Source: Saprospirales bacterium (GTDB lineage Bacteria > Bacteroidota > Bacteroidia > Chitinophagales > Saprospiraceae). Taken from it: a stretch of DNA of 24,404 bases. Where the stretch lies: NCBI GenBank assembly GCA_003559985.1, contig PWJP01000069.1, positions 1 to 24,404 on the forward strand. The letters are read 5' to 3'. Position numbers and translations under genes: made by a program. Positions 16,184-23,483 of this stretch are shown one piece after another; the first letter of the stretch is position 1, and each line of letters opens with the position of its first letter. Below the pieces are notes generated by a model, which was not told where the DNA came from, made no database searches, and was given only the letters and a program-made list of their open reading frames with translations.

Positions 16184-16945
16184 ATGTACATAGACACCCA
16201 TGCCCATTTATTCGCATCTCAGTTTGACAAAGACCGCGAAGAGGCAATCAAAAGAGCGAGGAAGTCGGGCATCGAGCGAATTTATTTGCCCAACATTGAT
16301 TTAAACAGCGTCAAGCCAATGCTCGAGTTGGAAGAAAGTCAGCCGGAGCTCTGCAAAGCTACCATCGGACTCCATCCATGCAGTGTAAAAGAGGACTTCA
16401 GCGAGGTGCTCGACCAAATGGAAAGGTTGTTGGAAAGCCGGGATTTTTCGGGCATTGGTGAAACCGGAATAGATTTATACTGGGACGATACAACCAAAGA
16501 CATCCAGTTGGCATCCTTTAGGAGGCAAATAGATTGGGCCAAAAACACAGGACTCCCGATTATCATACACTCACGTGACGCATTGGAAACCACGATGGCC
16601 GAGATAAGCCGGGCGCAGGATGGCCGGCTAAAAGGTATATTTCACTGTTTTACCGGCACCGTGCAGCAAGCAGAAGAAATAAAAGACATGGGGTTTCACC
16701 TCGGCATTGGAGGGGTGCTCACTTTCAAAAACAGCGGTTTAGACAAAGTGATAAAAGAAACGGGTATTGATAAATTAGTGTTGGAGACCGATGCACCTTA
16801 CCTGGCTCCCGCACCCCACAGAGGCAAGCGAAATGAACCTGCCTATGTGAGCATAGTGGGAAAAAAACTGGCAGAAATACTTGACATGGACATTGAGGAG
16901 GTGTCCCGCAAAACAACGGAAAGTGCATTGATTGTCTTTAACTAA
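16184..16945 (+). CDS. TatD family metal-dependent hydrolase
   Basis: TatD-type proteins are TIM-barrel metallohydrolases with deoxyribonuclease activity in characterised members. The 253-residue product has every metal ligand in place: His6 and His8 in DTHAHL, Glu93 in GIGETGIDLYW, His129 in IIIHSRD, His154 in FHCFTG and Asp203 in LETDAPYLAP. The C-terminus KRNEPAYV...ILDMDIEEVSRKT is typical. Length matches the family (about 255-265). It begins nine bases after the glycosyltransferase stop and is probably the last gene of the recR cluster. No terminator hairpin is visible before the tRNA gene. Which TatD subgroup (TatD, YcfH, YjjV) it belongs to cannot be assigned by eye. Confidence 0.93.
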   Translation: MYIDTHAHLFASQFDKDREEAIKRARKSGIERIYLPNIDLNSVKPMLELEESQPELCKATIGLHPCSVKEDFSEVLDQMERLLESRDFSGIGETGIDLYWDDTTKDIQLASFRRQIDWAKNTGLPIIIHSRDALETTMAEISRAQDGRLKGIFHCFTGTVQQAEEIKDMGFHLGIGGVLTFKNSGLDKVIKETGIDKLVLETDAPYLAPAPHRGKRNEPAYVSIVGKKLAEILDMDIEEVSRKTTESALIVFN

Positions 16946-17091
16946 TGAATAAAAAAAGGTTTACATCTGAAAAATTTCGGGGATTACGGAGACATTAATT
17001 TTTGATAAATCCATGAAAATCTTTGCAATATTCAACTGTTTTTTGAAATTTTGCCATTCGTTATGAATGAATAACGAGGGGGATATTATTG

Positions 17092-17182
17092 GGAGAGTTG
17101 GCCGAGCGGTCGAAGGCGCACGCCTGGAACGCGTGTATATCCTAACCGGGTATCAAGGGTTCGAATCCCTTACTCTCCGCCA
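17092..17182 (+). tRNA. tRNA-Ser (anticodon GGA)
   Basis: The acceptor stem GGAGAGT (17092-17098) pairs with ACTCTCC (17172-17178), followed by discriminator G and an encoded CCA (17180-17182). The anticodon stem CACGC/GCGTG encloses the loop CTGGAAC, giving anticodon GGA (reads UCC/UCU). A long variable arm and the T-arm AAGGG-TTCGAAT-CCCTT complete a class II serine tRNA. A 7-bp hairpin (17058-17077) lies just upstream. Confidence 0.97.
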
Positions 17183-17212
17183 TTATTAAAATTCACTTAA
17201 TCTGAGAGGTCC

Positions 17213-17220
17213 TATATTTG
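17213..17220 (+). promoter_or_regulatory. -7 box of the ExbB operon
   Basis: TATATTTG (17213-17220) exactly matches the Bacteroidota -7 consensus and lies 30 bases after the tRNA gene. Only TTC (17192-17194), not TTG, occurs at the expected -33 distance. The in-frame TTG at 17218 lies inside this box and so is unlikely to be a start codon; the ATG at 17269 leaves a leader of roughly 40 bases. Confidence 0.6.
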
Positions 17221-17268
17221 GCCCTTGTAATTAAAGCAATTAATTTAATCAGCTTAAAAAAACGTATT

Positions 17269-17934
17269 ATGAATCGTAAACTACTGATGACTGCCGGACT
17301 ATTCACACTGGGGTTGATGTTATTTTCCACCGCCCCTGCTCTGGCGCAGGAAGCAGAAGCTACCGGAGAAACCGGTGTTTTCCAGGTTTTGAAAGAACAG
17401 TTTATCGCGGGTGATTGGCGATTTATGAGTCTCGTACTCATTTGCCTCATTCTCGGACTCGCTTTCTGTATTGAGCGAATTATCACACTCAACATCGCAA
17501 CCGTAAACACGGACAAGCTGGTGAATCAGATTGAGGAAAAAGTTGCCAGTGGAGATATTGAAGGTGCCAAAGAGCTCTGCAAAGCAACACCCGGCCCCAC
17601 AGCCTCCATCCTGTATGAAGGTCTCAATAATTCAGACAAGGGCATAGAAGGAGTGGAAAAAGCAATCGTTTCTTACGGCAGCGTCCAAATGGGCTTGCTC
17701 GAGAAAGGGTTGGTTTGGATATCGCTCTTCATTGCAATTGCACCTATGCTCGGGTTTATGGGTACAGTTATCGGTATGATATACGCATTTGATCGCATTG
17801 AAGCGGCGGGTGACCTTTCACCCTCAATTGTGGCGGGTGGTATTAAAGTTGCACTTTTGACCACGGTTTTTGGTTTGATCGTAGCCATTATCCTGCAGAT
17901 TTTCTACAACTACATCGTGTCCAAAATTGACTGA
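17269..17934 (+). CDS. ExbB/TolQ/MotA-family proton channel protein
   Basis: ExbB/TolQ proteins are inner-membrane proton-channel subunits that, with ExbD/TolR, energise TonB-dependent import or envelope functions. With the ATG start the product has 221 residues. A cleavable-looking signal or first helix (1-27, ending APALAQ) is followed by three membrane segments: about 49-72 (WRFMSLVLICLILGLAFCIERI), about 143-170 and about 188-215. LGFMGTVIGMIYAF is the channel-lining motif of the family, and GGIKVALLTTVFGLIVAI forms the last helix. It is followed by an orphan membrane gene and two ExbD genes on the same strand, so it is the first gene of an operon. It could serve TonB transport, a Tol-like system or another motor; the T9SS motor GldL is a different family. 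Confidence 0.9.
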   Translation: MNRKLLMTAGLFTLGLMLFSTAPALAQEAEATGETGVFQVLKEQFIAGDWRFMSLVLICLILGLAFCIERIITLNIATVNTDKLVNQIEEKVASGDIEGAKELCKATPGPTASILYEGLNNSDKGIEGVEKAIVSYGSVQMGLLEKGLVWISLFIAIAPMLGFMGTVIGMIYAFDRIEAAGDLSPSIVAGGIKVALLTTVFGLIVAIILQIFYNYIVSKID

Positions 17935-18048
17935 ATTGTCAACAGAATGGAGGATGCTACAGTGGCGTTCATCGATGTGATGGTTAGACATCAGAAGTGA
18001 TTATCAGCGTAAACCGAAATTTCATTAATCACATTCAAAAATGGACTC

Positions 18049-18531
18049 ATGGCCAAGTTTTATAAAATAATGACCAAACACGGACAGCTATTTGCTTTCC
18101 TTTTGGGACTCTTAATCGTGGCGATCTTTTTTGTGAATATCACCACCAACGTAGATGCATTTGAAATGATGGATGAAGAGGATCAGGCTGAGGCCACACT
18201 CTTTGACTTCGGTTTGAGAGCAACCATAATTCTCATTATTGTCAACGCCTTTATTGCCTTACTTTTTGGCATCTGGTTCCTAATAAAAGAACCCAAAAGA
18301 TCGTTGAAAGTGATAATTGGGTTTGTGGTGTTATTAGTGGTGTTATTAATCACTTACAATGCTGCAGACCCCGGTTTTGACGGGCCTATCGCAAGCACCC
18401 TTGAACAATTTGACATCACAGAAAGTATAAGTAGATTGGTTTCGGCAGGTCTGACAACCACATTAATCCTCGGCGGGTTAGCAGCATTGGCAATCGTAGC
18501 CGGTGAGATATACAATTTGTTTAAAAACTAG
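18049..18531 (+). CDS. Orphan multi-helix membrane protein in an ExbB/ExbD operon
   Basis: I do not recognise a named function for this 160-residue protein. It shows four hydrophobic stretches: about 12-31 (GQLFAFLLGLLIVAIFFVNI), about 54-76 (ATIILIIVNAFIALLFGIWFLI), about 84-103 (VIIGFVVLLVVLLITYNA) and about 134-157 (TTTLILGGLAALAIVAGEIY). An acidic loop (MMDEEDQAEA) separates the first two, and Arg52 and Glu153 are charges at or near membrane segments. It lies 114 bases after the ExbB gene and only 12 bases before the first ExbD gene. I recall similar small membrane proteins in this position in other Bacteroidota. Its placement suggests an accessory subunit of the channel, which is inference. 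Confidence 0.75.
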   Translation: MAKFYKIMTKHGQLFAFLLGLLIVAIFFVNITTNVDAFEMMDEEDQAEATLFDFGLRATIILIIVNAFIALLFGIWFLIKEPKRSLKVIIGFVVLLVVLLITYNAADPGFDGPIASTLEQFDITESISRLVSAGLTTTLILGGLAALAIVAGEIYNLFKN

Positions 18532-18543
18532 AACTCTATAATC

Positions 18544-19098
18544 ATGGCACGGAAATCAGCCAGGGACAGAATGTCGAATGAGATCAATGCGGGAGCAATG
18601 GCAGATATTGCCTTCCTCCTACTGATCTTCTTCCTCGTCACAACTACCATTATGGAAGACCGCGGTATCCTGGTACGGCTGCCGCCATGGTCTGATGATG
18701 AGCCCGAAATAGTGGATCTCAATCAGCGAAACGTACTCTCAATCCTGGTCAATGCCCAAAACCAAATGTTGGTAAGAGGTGAACCTTTTGAGGTCGACAA
18801 TCTAAAAGATAGGGCAATGGAGTTCATTATGAACCCTAACGATGACCCTGACCTCGCGGAGAGTCCCTCTGATGCTGTTATTTCTTTGAAAAACGACAGA
18901 GGGACTCAATACGAAGCCTATATCGAAGTTTACAACGAAATCATGGCTGCCTACAACACGCTGAGGGATGAGGCTTCCCAACGCCAATTTGGTGCCTATT
19001 ATGACGACTTATCTCTCGAGCAAAGGCGGATTATTCGAAGCGAGATTCCCATGATTATTTCAGAGGCAGAGCCGACAGAGTTTGGTGAAGAGGATTGA
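18544..19098 (+). CDS. ExbD/TolR-family biopolymer transport protein (first copy)
   Basis: ExbD/TolR subunits sit inside the ExbB ring and carry the protonatable aspartate. The 184-residue product has a short basic cytoplasmic tail, then one membrane helix beginning MADIAFLLLIFFLVTTTI (19-36) with Asp21 at the canonical channel position. The periplasmic domain starts NVLSILVNAQNQMLVRGEPF and contains AVISLKNDRGTQYEAYIEVYNEI, as in ExbD. It is longer than E. coli ExbD (141), mostly through a Gln/Arg/Glu-rich C-terminus ending in EFGEED. It follows the orphan membrane gene by 12 bases and precedes a second ExbD by 45. Confidence 0.9.
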   Translation: MARKSARDRMSNEINAGAMADIAFLLLIFFLVTTTIMEDRGILVRLPPWSDDEPEIVDLNQRNVLSILVNAQNQMLVRGEPFEVDNLKDRAMEFIMNPNDDPDLAESPSDAVISLKNDRGTQYEAYIEVYNEIMAAYNTLRDEASQRQFGAYYDDLSLEQRRIIRSEIPMIISEAEPTEFGEED

Positions 19099-19143
19099 TG
19101 CCATAAAAATTTATTAATAAATCACACAGCATATACCGGTCAT

Positions 19144-19611
19144 ATGTCAAGATTCAGAAAAAAAAGAGGAAAATCATCCCCGACTATCCAAACAGCATCG
19201 CTGCCGGATATCATCTTTATGCTGCTCTTTTTCTTTATGGTAGTTACGGTACTTAGGGATACCGAGATTATTGTACAGGTAACCACTCCGGAGGCAACCG
19301 AGCTTACCAGCCTGGAGAGAAAATCGCTCGTACATTACATCTATATCGGAAGACCCGTAGAGCGATACCAGCACATTTACGGAACATCACCCCGTATCCA
19401 AATGGGAGACGCCATTCGAGGTCTTGGTGATGTTGCCATGTTTGTCGGAGAACACCGGCTCAGAGTTCCCGAAAACCAGGTGCCGGCCATCACCACATCC
19501 CTGCGGGTGGACCAGGAAGTCACCATGGGTATTGTATCCGATGTAAAAACTGAATTGCGTAAAGCTGAACAGTACAAAGTCAACTACTCCACAAGACCGC
19601 GTATTGATTGA
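19144..19611 (+). CDS. ExbD/TolR-family biopolymer transport protein (second copy)
   Basis: The 155-residue product has a strongly basic cytoplasmic start (RFRKKRGK), then a helix ASLPDIIFMLLFFFMVVTVL with Asp22 at the channel position. Its periplasmic part is distinct from the first copy (YIYIGRPVERYQHIYG, RVDQEVTMGIVSDVKTELRKAEQYKVNYST). The final segment resembles the ExbD end that binds the target protein. Two ExbD proteins with different periplasmic domains beside one ExbB suggest a heterodimeric plug or two alternative complexes; this is inference. The stop is eight bases from the converging DUF4293-like gene and no terminator separates them. Confidence 0.88.
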   Translation: MSRFRKKRGKSSPTIQTASLPDIIFMLLFFFMVVTVLRDTEIIVQVTTPEATELTSLERKSLVHYIYIGRPVERYQHIYGTSPRIQMGDAIRGLGDVAMFVGEHRLRVPENQVPAITTSLRVDQEVTMGIVSDVKTELRKAEQYKVNYSTRPRID

Positions 19612-19619
19612 CGGATTTA

Positions 19620-20057
19620 TTATCGCAAACTGTTCATTGACCGAACTAGCTTCTCGTCCTTTTTGATAAAATAGTAGGCCAGAGTGTTAAAAACTATGGC
19701 CAAAAGCGCAAATATAAAGGCCCATCCATGAGCAATTTGCGCTGCCCCATCTGCCCGAACCTCAAGTTCCAATACCGTATAAAAACCCAGGGCTGCCCAA
19801 ATAATGGCGAATAAATTGGCGGTCATACAAAACCGCATTTGTGACTTTCGGCGTCTGTACAGAAAGATATTGAAGAAACTGATAATCACACCGACCAGCG
19901 CGAATATTGTCAACCACAAATCATCTGTCGTTTGAAAAGTGCCATCCGCCATTACTGCACCGAAATCATCGGGAGTGGTAGCCACAGGTAGCCACAATTT
20001 TACTGCAAAAGCAACTGCGGCAAGAAATAGAAATACCGTTTGTATCCTTTGAATCAT
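19620..20057 (-). CDS. DUF4293-like small membrane protein
   Basis: This 145-residue protein of unknown function matches my memory of the Bacteroidota family DUF4293, whose members begin MIQRIQT. I therefore take the ATG at 20057 and not the longer frame reaching 20132, which would run into the neighbouring gene. It has four hydrophobic segments: about 4-22 (RIQTVFLFLAAVAFAVKLW), about 45-67 (LWLTIFALVGVIISFFNIFLY), about 76-97 (FCMTANLFAIIWAALGFYTVL) and about 109-132 (AHGWAFIFALLAIVFNTLAYY). A basic loop (YRRRKSQ) follows the second, and the C-terminus is short and charged. An exact -7 box on the reverse strand (TACTTTTG, 20085 to 20078) could drive it, although no -33 TTG is in range. Confidence 0.75.
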   Translation of the reverse strand: MIQRIQTVFLFLAAVAFAVKLWLPVATTPDDFGAVMADGTFQTTDDLWLTIFALVGVIISFFNIFLYRRRKSQMRFCMTANLFAIIWAALGFYTVLELEVRADGAAQIAHGWAFIFALLAIVFNTLAYYFIKKDEKLVRSMNSLR

Positions 20058-20077
20058 CTTTATTGATTTATTTTGCC

Positions 20078-20085
20078 CAAAAGTA
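20078..20085 (-). promoter_or_regulatory. Candidate -7 box of the DUF4293-like gene
   Basis: On the reverse strand the sequence is TACTTTTG, an exact TAnnTTTG, 20 bases before the DUF4293-like ATG. A -33 TTG is missing at 17-23 bases, so support is partial. Confidence 0.4.
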
Positions 20086-20114
20086 AGTCCTTTTTGGATT
20101 CTGATAAAAGAGCT

Positions 20115-21269
20115 ATGAAAAATAATCCGCAATTCAGTTACTGGGAAAAATCACTCATGCCCTCAGAATGCGATGTATGCATTGTCGGGGGTGGGTTTAC
20201 AGGTGCCTGGACCGCACACTACCTCAGCCAAATGACCCCCGGACTGAAAATAGTCATACTGGAAAACCAAATTGTCAGCCGCGGGGCAAGTACCCGAAAC
20301 GCGGGATTCCTCTGCTACGGAAGTCCGTCCGAAGTGCTTGAGGACATTGAAAATATGGGAACGGAAAAAAACAGGGAACTCCTGCTCATGCGCTACGCCG
20401 GATTGCAACAGATAAAAAACACGGTTCCGGCCTCTGCGGCACAAATCTCCTGGGACGGAGGCTCTGAAATTTTCACCCCGGACAATCCAATGCTCTACGA
20501 AAGGGTCATGGACCAACTGCAGGAGATCAACCGTGTGATTGAAAGCACCACCGGCCAAAGCCCCTACACTCCCCTACCCAACGACCAATTGCCTGGCGGT
20601 GGTAAAAATGGCTCAAAAGGCATTGCAATCAGGGGAGAGGGCCAGGTACAACCCGCAAAACTACTGACCTACATCAACAACTTAAACACTTCCCGGGGTG
20701 TGAGCCTGTGCGAGGGAACTGCCGTCAGCTCAATTCACAAAGAGGGAGACCACTGCGCCATAAACACCAACCGCTCACTGCGCATCAAGTCTAGAAAGGT
20801 ACTGATTGCCACCAACGGATTTTATAACCGACTCTACCCGGCCTCCCAGGAAGTCATACCCGCCAGAAACACTGTACTCCTTTTAAAAACCCCTGAAAAT
20901 TTTACGCTCAAGGGAAATTACCATGCGGAGAGGGGTTATATCTACTTTCGGTCGGTGGACGGAATGCTGTTGATCGGCGGTGGAAGACACTGGATGGCAG
21001 AAGAAGAAAATGGCGATGAGTTGCGGGTTAATGAGGAACTGAAAAGTCGATTGACACAATGGGCCAAGGAAAACCTGTTTAACCGGGATACTAAATTGGA
21101 TGAAGTGATGAGCTGGAGTGGTATCATCGGAACGGGAAGCGAAAAATACCCACTACTCGAATGGAAAGACGAAAACGTGCTCGCTGCCGTAAGGCTCAGC
21201 GGTATGGGCGTTGCCCTCAGCCCGGTGATTGCCAGAAAGGCCGCCGCCATGCTTTTGAATAACAAGTAA
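20115..21269 (+). CDS. FAD-dependent oxidoreductase (DAO / amino-acid oxidase family)
   Basis: Proteins of this family oxidise amines or amino acids using FAD. With the ATG start the product has 384 residues. The N-terminal FAD-binding motif is CDVCIVGGGFTGAWTAHYLSQ, with GGGFTG at 25-30, and is followed by VILENQIVSRGASTRNAGFLCYG, the usual second FAD contact (E...SRGAS.RNAG). Later blocks are KVLIATNGFYNRLYP, GYIYFRSVDGMLLIGGGRHW and SWSGIIGTGSEKYPL, with a C-terminal RLSGMGVALSPVIARKAA that closes the FAD site. An in-frame TTG at 20073 was rejected because it only adds a hydrophilic stretch and overlaps the neighbour's promoter. The closest remembered relatives are PuuB/OrdL-like oxidases; the substrate is unknown. 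Gene neighbours give no pathway hint. Confidence 0.87.
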   Translation: MKNNPQFSYWEKSLMPSECDVCIVGGGFTGAWTAHYLSQMTPGLKIVILENQIVSRGASTRNAGFLCYGSPSEVLEDIENMGTEKNRELLLMRYAGLQQIKNTVPASAAQISWDGGSEIFTPDNPMLYERVMDQLQEINRVIESTTGQSPYTPLPNDQLPGGGKNGSKGIAIRGEGQVQPAKLLTYINNLNTSRGVSLCEGTAVSSIHKEGDHCAINTNRSLRIKSRKVLIATNGFYNRLYPASQEVIPARNTVLLLKTPENFTLKGNYHAERGYIYFRSVDGMLLIGGGRHWMAEEENGDELRVNEELKSRLTQWAKENLFNRDTKLDEVMSWSGIIGTGSEKYPLLEWKDENVLAAVRLSGMGVALSPVIARKAAAMLLNNK

Positions 21270-21423
21270 TATACCTGGCAACTTAAGCACCCAAATCATT
21301 GACTTTCAACCCGACATTTTAGAGAACTTACTCTCGCAAAACATACTATCGAGGAGACACACTGATAATAAGATTACCCGATAGATAAAGAATCCGACAT
21401 ATCGTCGTTTAAGTGTAGGATAA

Positions 21424-21431
21424 TATCTTTG
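21424..21431 (+). promoter_or_regulatory. -7 box of the OstA-like gene
   Basis: TATCTTTG (21424-21431) exactly matches the -7 consensus, 24 bases before the ATG at 21456. An in-frame TTG (21429-21431) lies inside this box and was rejected as a start for that reason. No TTG is present at the usual -33 distance. Confidence 0.5.
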
Positions 21432-21455
21432 CCCATCAGAGCAGCATGCCATATA

Positions 21456-23342
21456 ATGAAATACGTCTTTCCCGCACTGGTGATTGCCGCACTCAGCTTC
21501 ATGCCGGGAGGGGTTTCCCATGCGCAGACTGAGACCACCGATCCACCGCCATCCGGTCAGTCCAAAATCAAGTGGTTGGACGCCGTGGATGTCAAGGTGA
21601 TTGAAGAGGGAAACCAGCGCACCCATTTTCTCCGGCACAATGTAAAGTTGAGACAAGACAGCACCTTCTTTTTTGCCGACAGCTCTGTCTTGAGGCAAAA
21701 CTTACTTTACTCGGCAGGAGATGTAATTATTGTCAGAGGGGATTCGCTGAATATATTTGGAGATACGCTGAACTACAACGGAGACCTGCGCTATGGATAC
21801 CTCACCGGTGAAGCTTTCATAGAGCAAGGAAGCAGCGTGCTGTACTCCAATTTCCTGGAATACGATGCTGCCAACAACAAAGCATTTTACCGCAGGGGGG
21901 CAGTGTTGACAGATGGTGAGTTCCAATTAACCAGCCGGGCCGGGGATTACGACCTGGATACCGAGCGCATATTATTTCGCGACAGTGTGCATATTCTCGG
22001 GGATGATTTTTCCCTGAGGACCGAGTCTCTGGAATACGATGCGAAATCATCTATTGCCTATTTTGTGGCCCCTACCCTTATAAGGCAGGGCGATGCCACC
22101 ATTTACACAGAGGGTGGAAATTACAACCTGCACACCGGAGATGCCATCTTTTTTGACAACCCCCAATACAAGAAAAACGGTGAACTGGCCAGAGCGGATA
22201 CCATGATTTACAACGACAGGGATGAAAGCCTGCTTTTGATCGACAGTGTATTCTACCAAAAAGATACCAGGACCATCACTTCTAAACGCCTTTTTTACGA
22301 CAACCAGAGAGAAGAAGTACATATAACCGGCAATGCTGTGGTCAAAGAAGAAGCGCGTGAAATCCGATCAGAGGAAATAATTTACGACCTTCAATCAGGT
22401 CAATTCAATACGGTGGGTAGATCAATTGTCTCGGAGGAGGATTACGAGATAGAAGCAGACAGTATGTATTACGGGGAGACTGACGGAGATGGTTTTGCCC
22501 GGGGTAAAGTGATATGGAGGGATAAAAAAAGCGGAATGCGCGTGGAGAGCGAGGAGACCGTATTTTCTGATTCTACCGGTTCAGTAATGGCATACGGAGG
22601 ACGGCCACTGGTTACCTATCCATCCGATACAGACACCATGTTTTTGACGGCAGATACCATTTACAGCAAAAATTTTATCACGGAAGGTGACACTCAGCGA
22701 ATAACACAGGCTTATTACAATGTCAAAATTTTCCGCGATGATTTTCAGGCGGTTTGTGATTCATTGGCACACCAAGAGCGGGATTCACTTTTCAGGATGA
22801 TGGACAACCCAATAATCTGGATGGACACCACCCAGTTGACGGGCGACACCATTGACGCTTTTTTGGCCGACGGCAATATATCCTCGACTTATATTCGCAG
22901 AAATGCCATGGTGGTCACCAGCCCGGACAGTGTATTTTTCAATCAAATGAAGGGCCGGGAAATCACCGCCAGGTTTGACGAAGGAAACCTCAGCCGTGTA
23001 GATCTCGACGGCAATGCAGAGGCACTTTACTTTCCGCTGGACGAATCCAATGCCTACATCGGCGTCAATAAATCGGAGAGCTCAAGAATACGGCTCGACC
23101 TCAAAGACAATGCCGTGACCGACATACGATTTTACGGCAGTCCGAGCTCCAGTCTGACACCCATGCACAAAGCAAGGGAAGATCAATTCAAGTTGGAAGG
23201 CTTCAAATGGGATGTCCAAAGACGGCCCCGTTCATTGCAGGACTTGTTGGAAATTCCGGAACAGGAAGGTATCCTTTACAGCCCCAACCAACAAAATTTC
23301 ATTGAGTTTTCAGCACCTGATCCGATTCCCGGCAGCAGATGA
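21456..23342 (+). CDS. OstA/LptA-like LPS-transport protein, large Bacteroidota form
   Basis: LptA/OstA-domain proteins form the beta-jellyroll bridge that carries LPS across the periplasm. The 628-residue product starts with a signal peptide (1-24, about MKYVFPALVIAALSFMP to SHAQ). The rest is made of short repeated beta-strand units of the OstA type: RHNVKLRQDSTFFFADSSVL, GDSLNIFGDTLNYNGD, SRAGDYDLDTERILF, ADTMIYNDRDESLLL, TSKRLFYDNQREEVHI, EEIIYDLQSGQF and EADSMYYGETDGDGF. Further strands continue to about residue 560. That is several times the length of E. coli LptA (185), consistent with a Bacteroidota-specific long version. The tail (DPIPGSR) is not a beta-barrel, so this is not LptD. 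The start was moved from a TTG at 21429 to the ATG at 21456, which begins the signal peptide. Confidence 0.82.
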   Translation: MKYVFPALVIAALSFMPGGVSHAQTETTDPPPSGQSKIKWLDAVDVKVIEEGNQRTHFLRHNVKLRQDSTFFFADSSVLRQNLLYSAGDVIIVRGDSLNIFGDTLNYNGDLRYGYLTGEAFIEQGSSVLYSNFLEYDAANNKAFYRRGAVLTDGEFQLTSRAGDYDLDTERILFRDSVHILGDDFSLRTESLEYDAKSSIAYFVAPTLIRQGDATIYTEGGNYNLHTGDAIFFDNPQYKKNGELARADTMIYNDRDESLLLIDSVFYQKDTRTITSKRLFYDNQREEVHITGNAVVKEEAREIRSEEIIYDLQSGQFNTVGRSIVSEEDYEIEADSMYYGETDGDGFARGKVIWRDKKSGMRVESEETVFSDSTGSVMAYGGRPLVTYPSDTDTMFLTADTIYSKNFITEGDTQRITQAYYNVKIFRDDFQAVCDSLAHQERDSLFRMMDNPIIWMDTTQLTGDTIDAFLADGNISSTYIRRNAMVVTSPDSVFFNQMKGREITARFDEGNLSRVDLDGNAEALYFPLDESNAYIGVNKSESSRIRLDLKDNAVTDIRFYGSPSSSLTPMHKAREDQFKLEGFKWDVQRRPRSLQDLLEIPEQEGILYSPNQQNFIEFSAPDPIPGSR

Positions 23343-23346
23343 TGGA

Positions 23347-23367
23347 GATTGAGTTTTTACCTCAATC
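23347..23367 (+). terminator. Weak hairpin after the OstA-like gene
   Basis: A perfect seven-base-pair inverted repeat, GATTGAG with CTCAATC, encloses a T-rich seven-base loop four bases after the stop. No T-run follows, so it may only be a 3' stabilising hairpin; termination is more likely at the GC-rich hairpin further on. Confidence 0.35.
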
Positions 23368-23401
23368 ACTCTTATGGGAGAGATAATTCAATGGGTCCCA
23401 T

Positions 23402-23434
23402 AAAAAAATCGGGCCGGAGGATTAAGTCCGGCCC
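23402..23434 (-). terminator. GC-rich terminator of the RhlE-type helicase gene, possibly bidirectional
   Basis: An eight-base-pair perfect GC-rich stem (23411-23418 with 23427-23434) has an eight-base loop. Read on the reverse strand it is followed by GA and seven T residues (from A at 23402-23408), a textbook intrinsic terminator 50 bases after the helicase stop. On the forward strand it is followed by a T-rich stretch (AATTGTCTTTTC), so it may also stop transcription from the OstA-like gene. Confidence 0.85.
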
Positions 23435-23483
23435 AATTGTCTTTTCACAGGAATAATTCAGAAATTAAAATCCCTTAGAATTC

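Noticed and set aside
17978..17993. TGATG-GTTAGA-CATCA hairpin between the ExbB and orphan genes
   Set aside because: A five-base-pair stem with competing pairings and no T-run; probably chance.
20073..20114. TTG start extending the FAD oxidoreductase
   Set aside because: It overlaps a candidate promoter of the divergent gene and adds residues not typical of the FAD-binding N-terminus.
20058..20132. N-terminal extension of the DUF4293-like protein
   Set aside because: The family begins at MIQRIQT; the extension would overlap the divergent gene's start.
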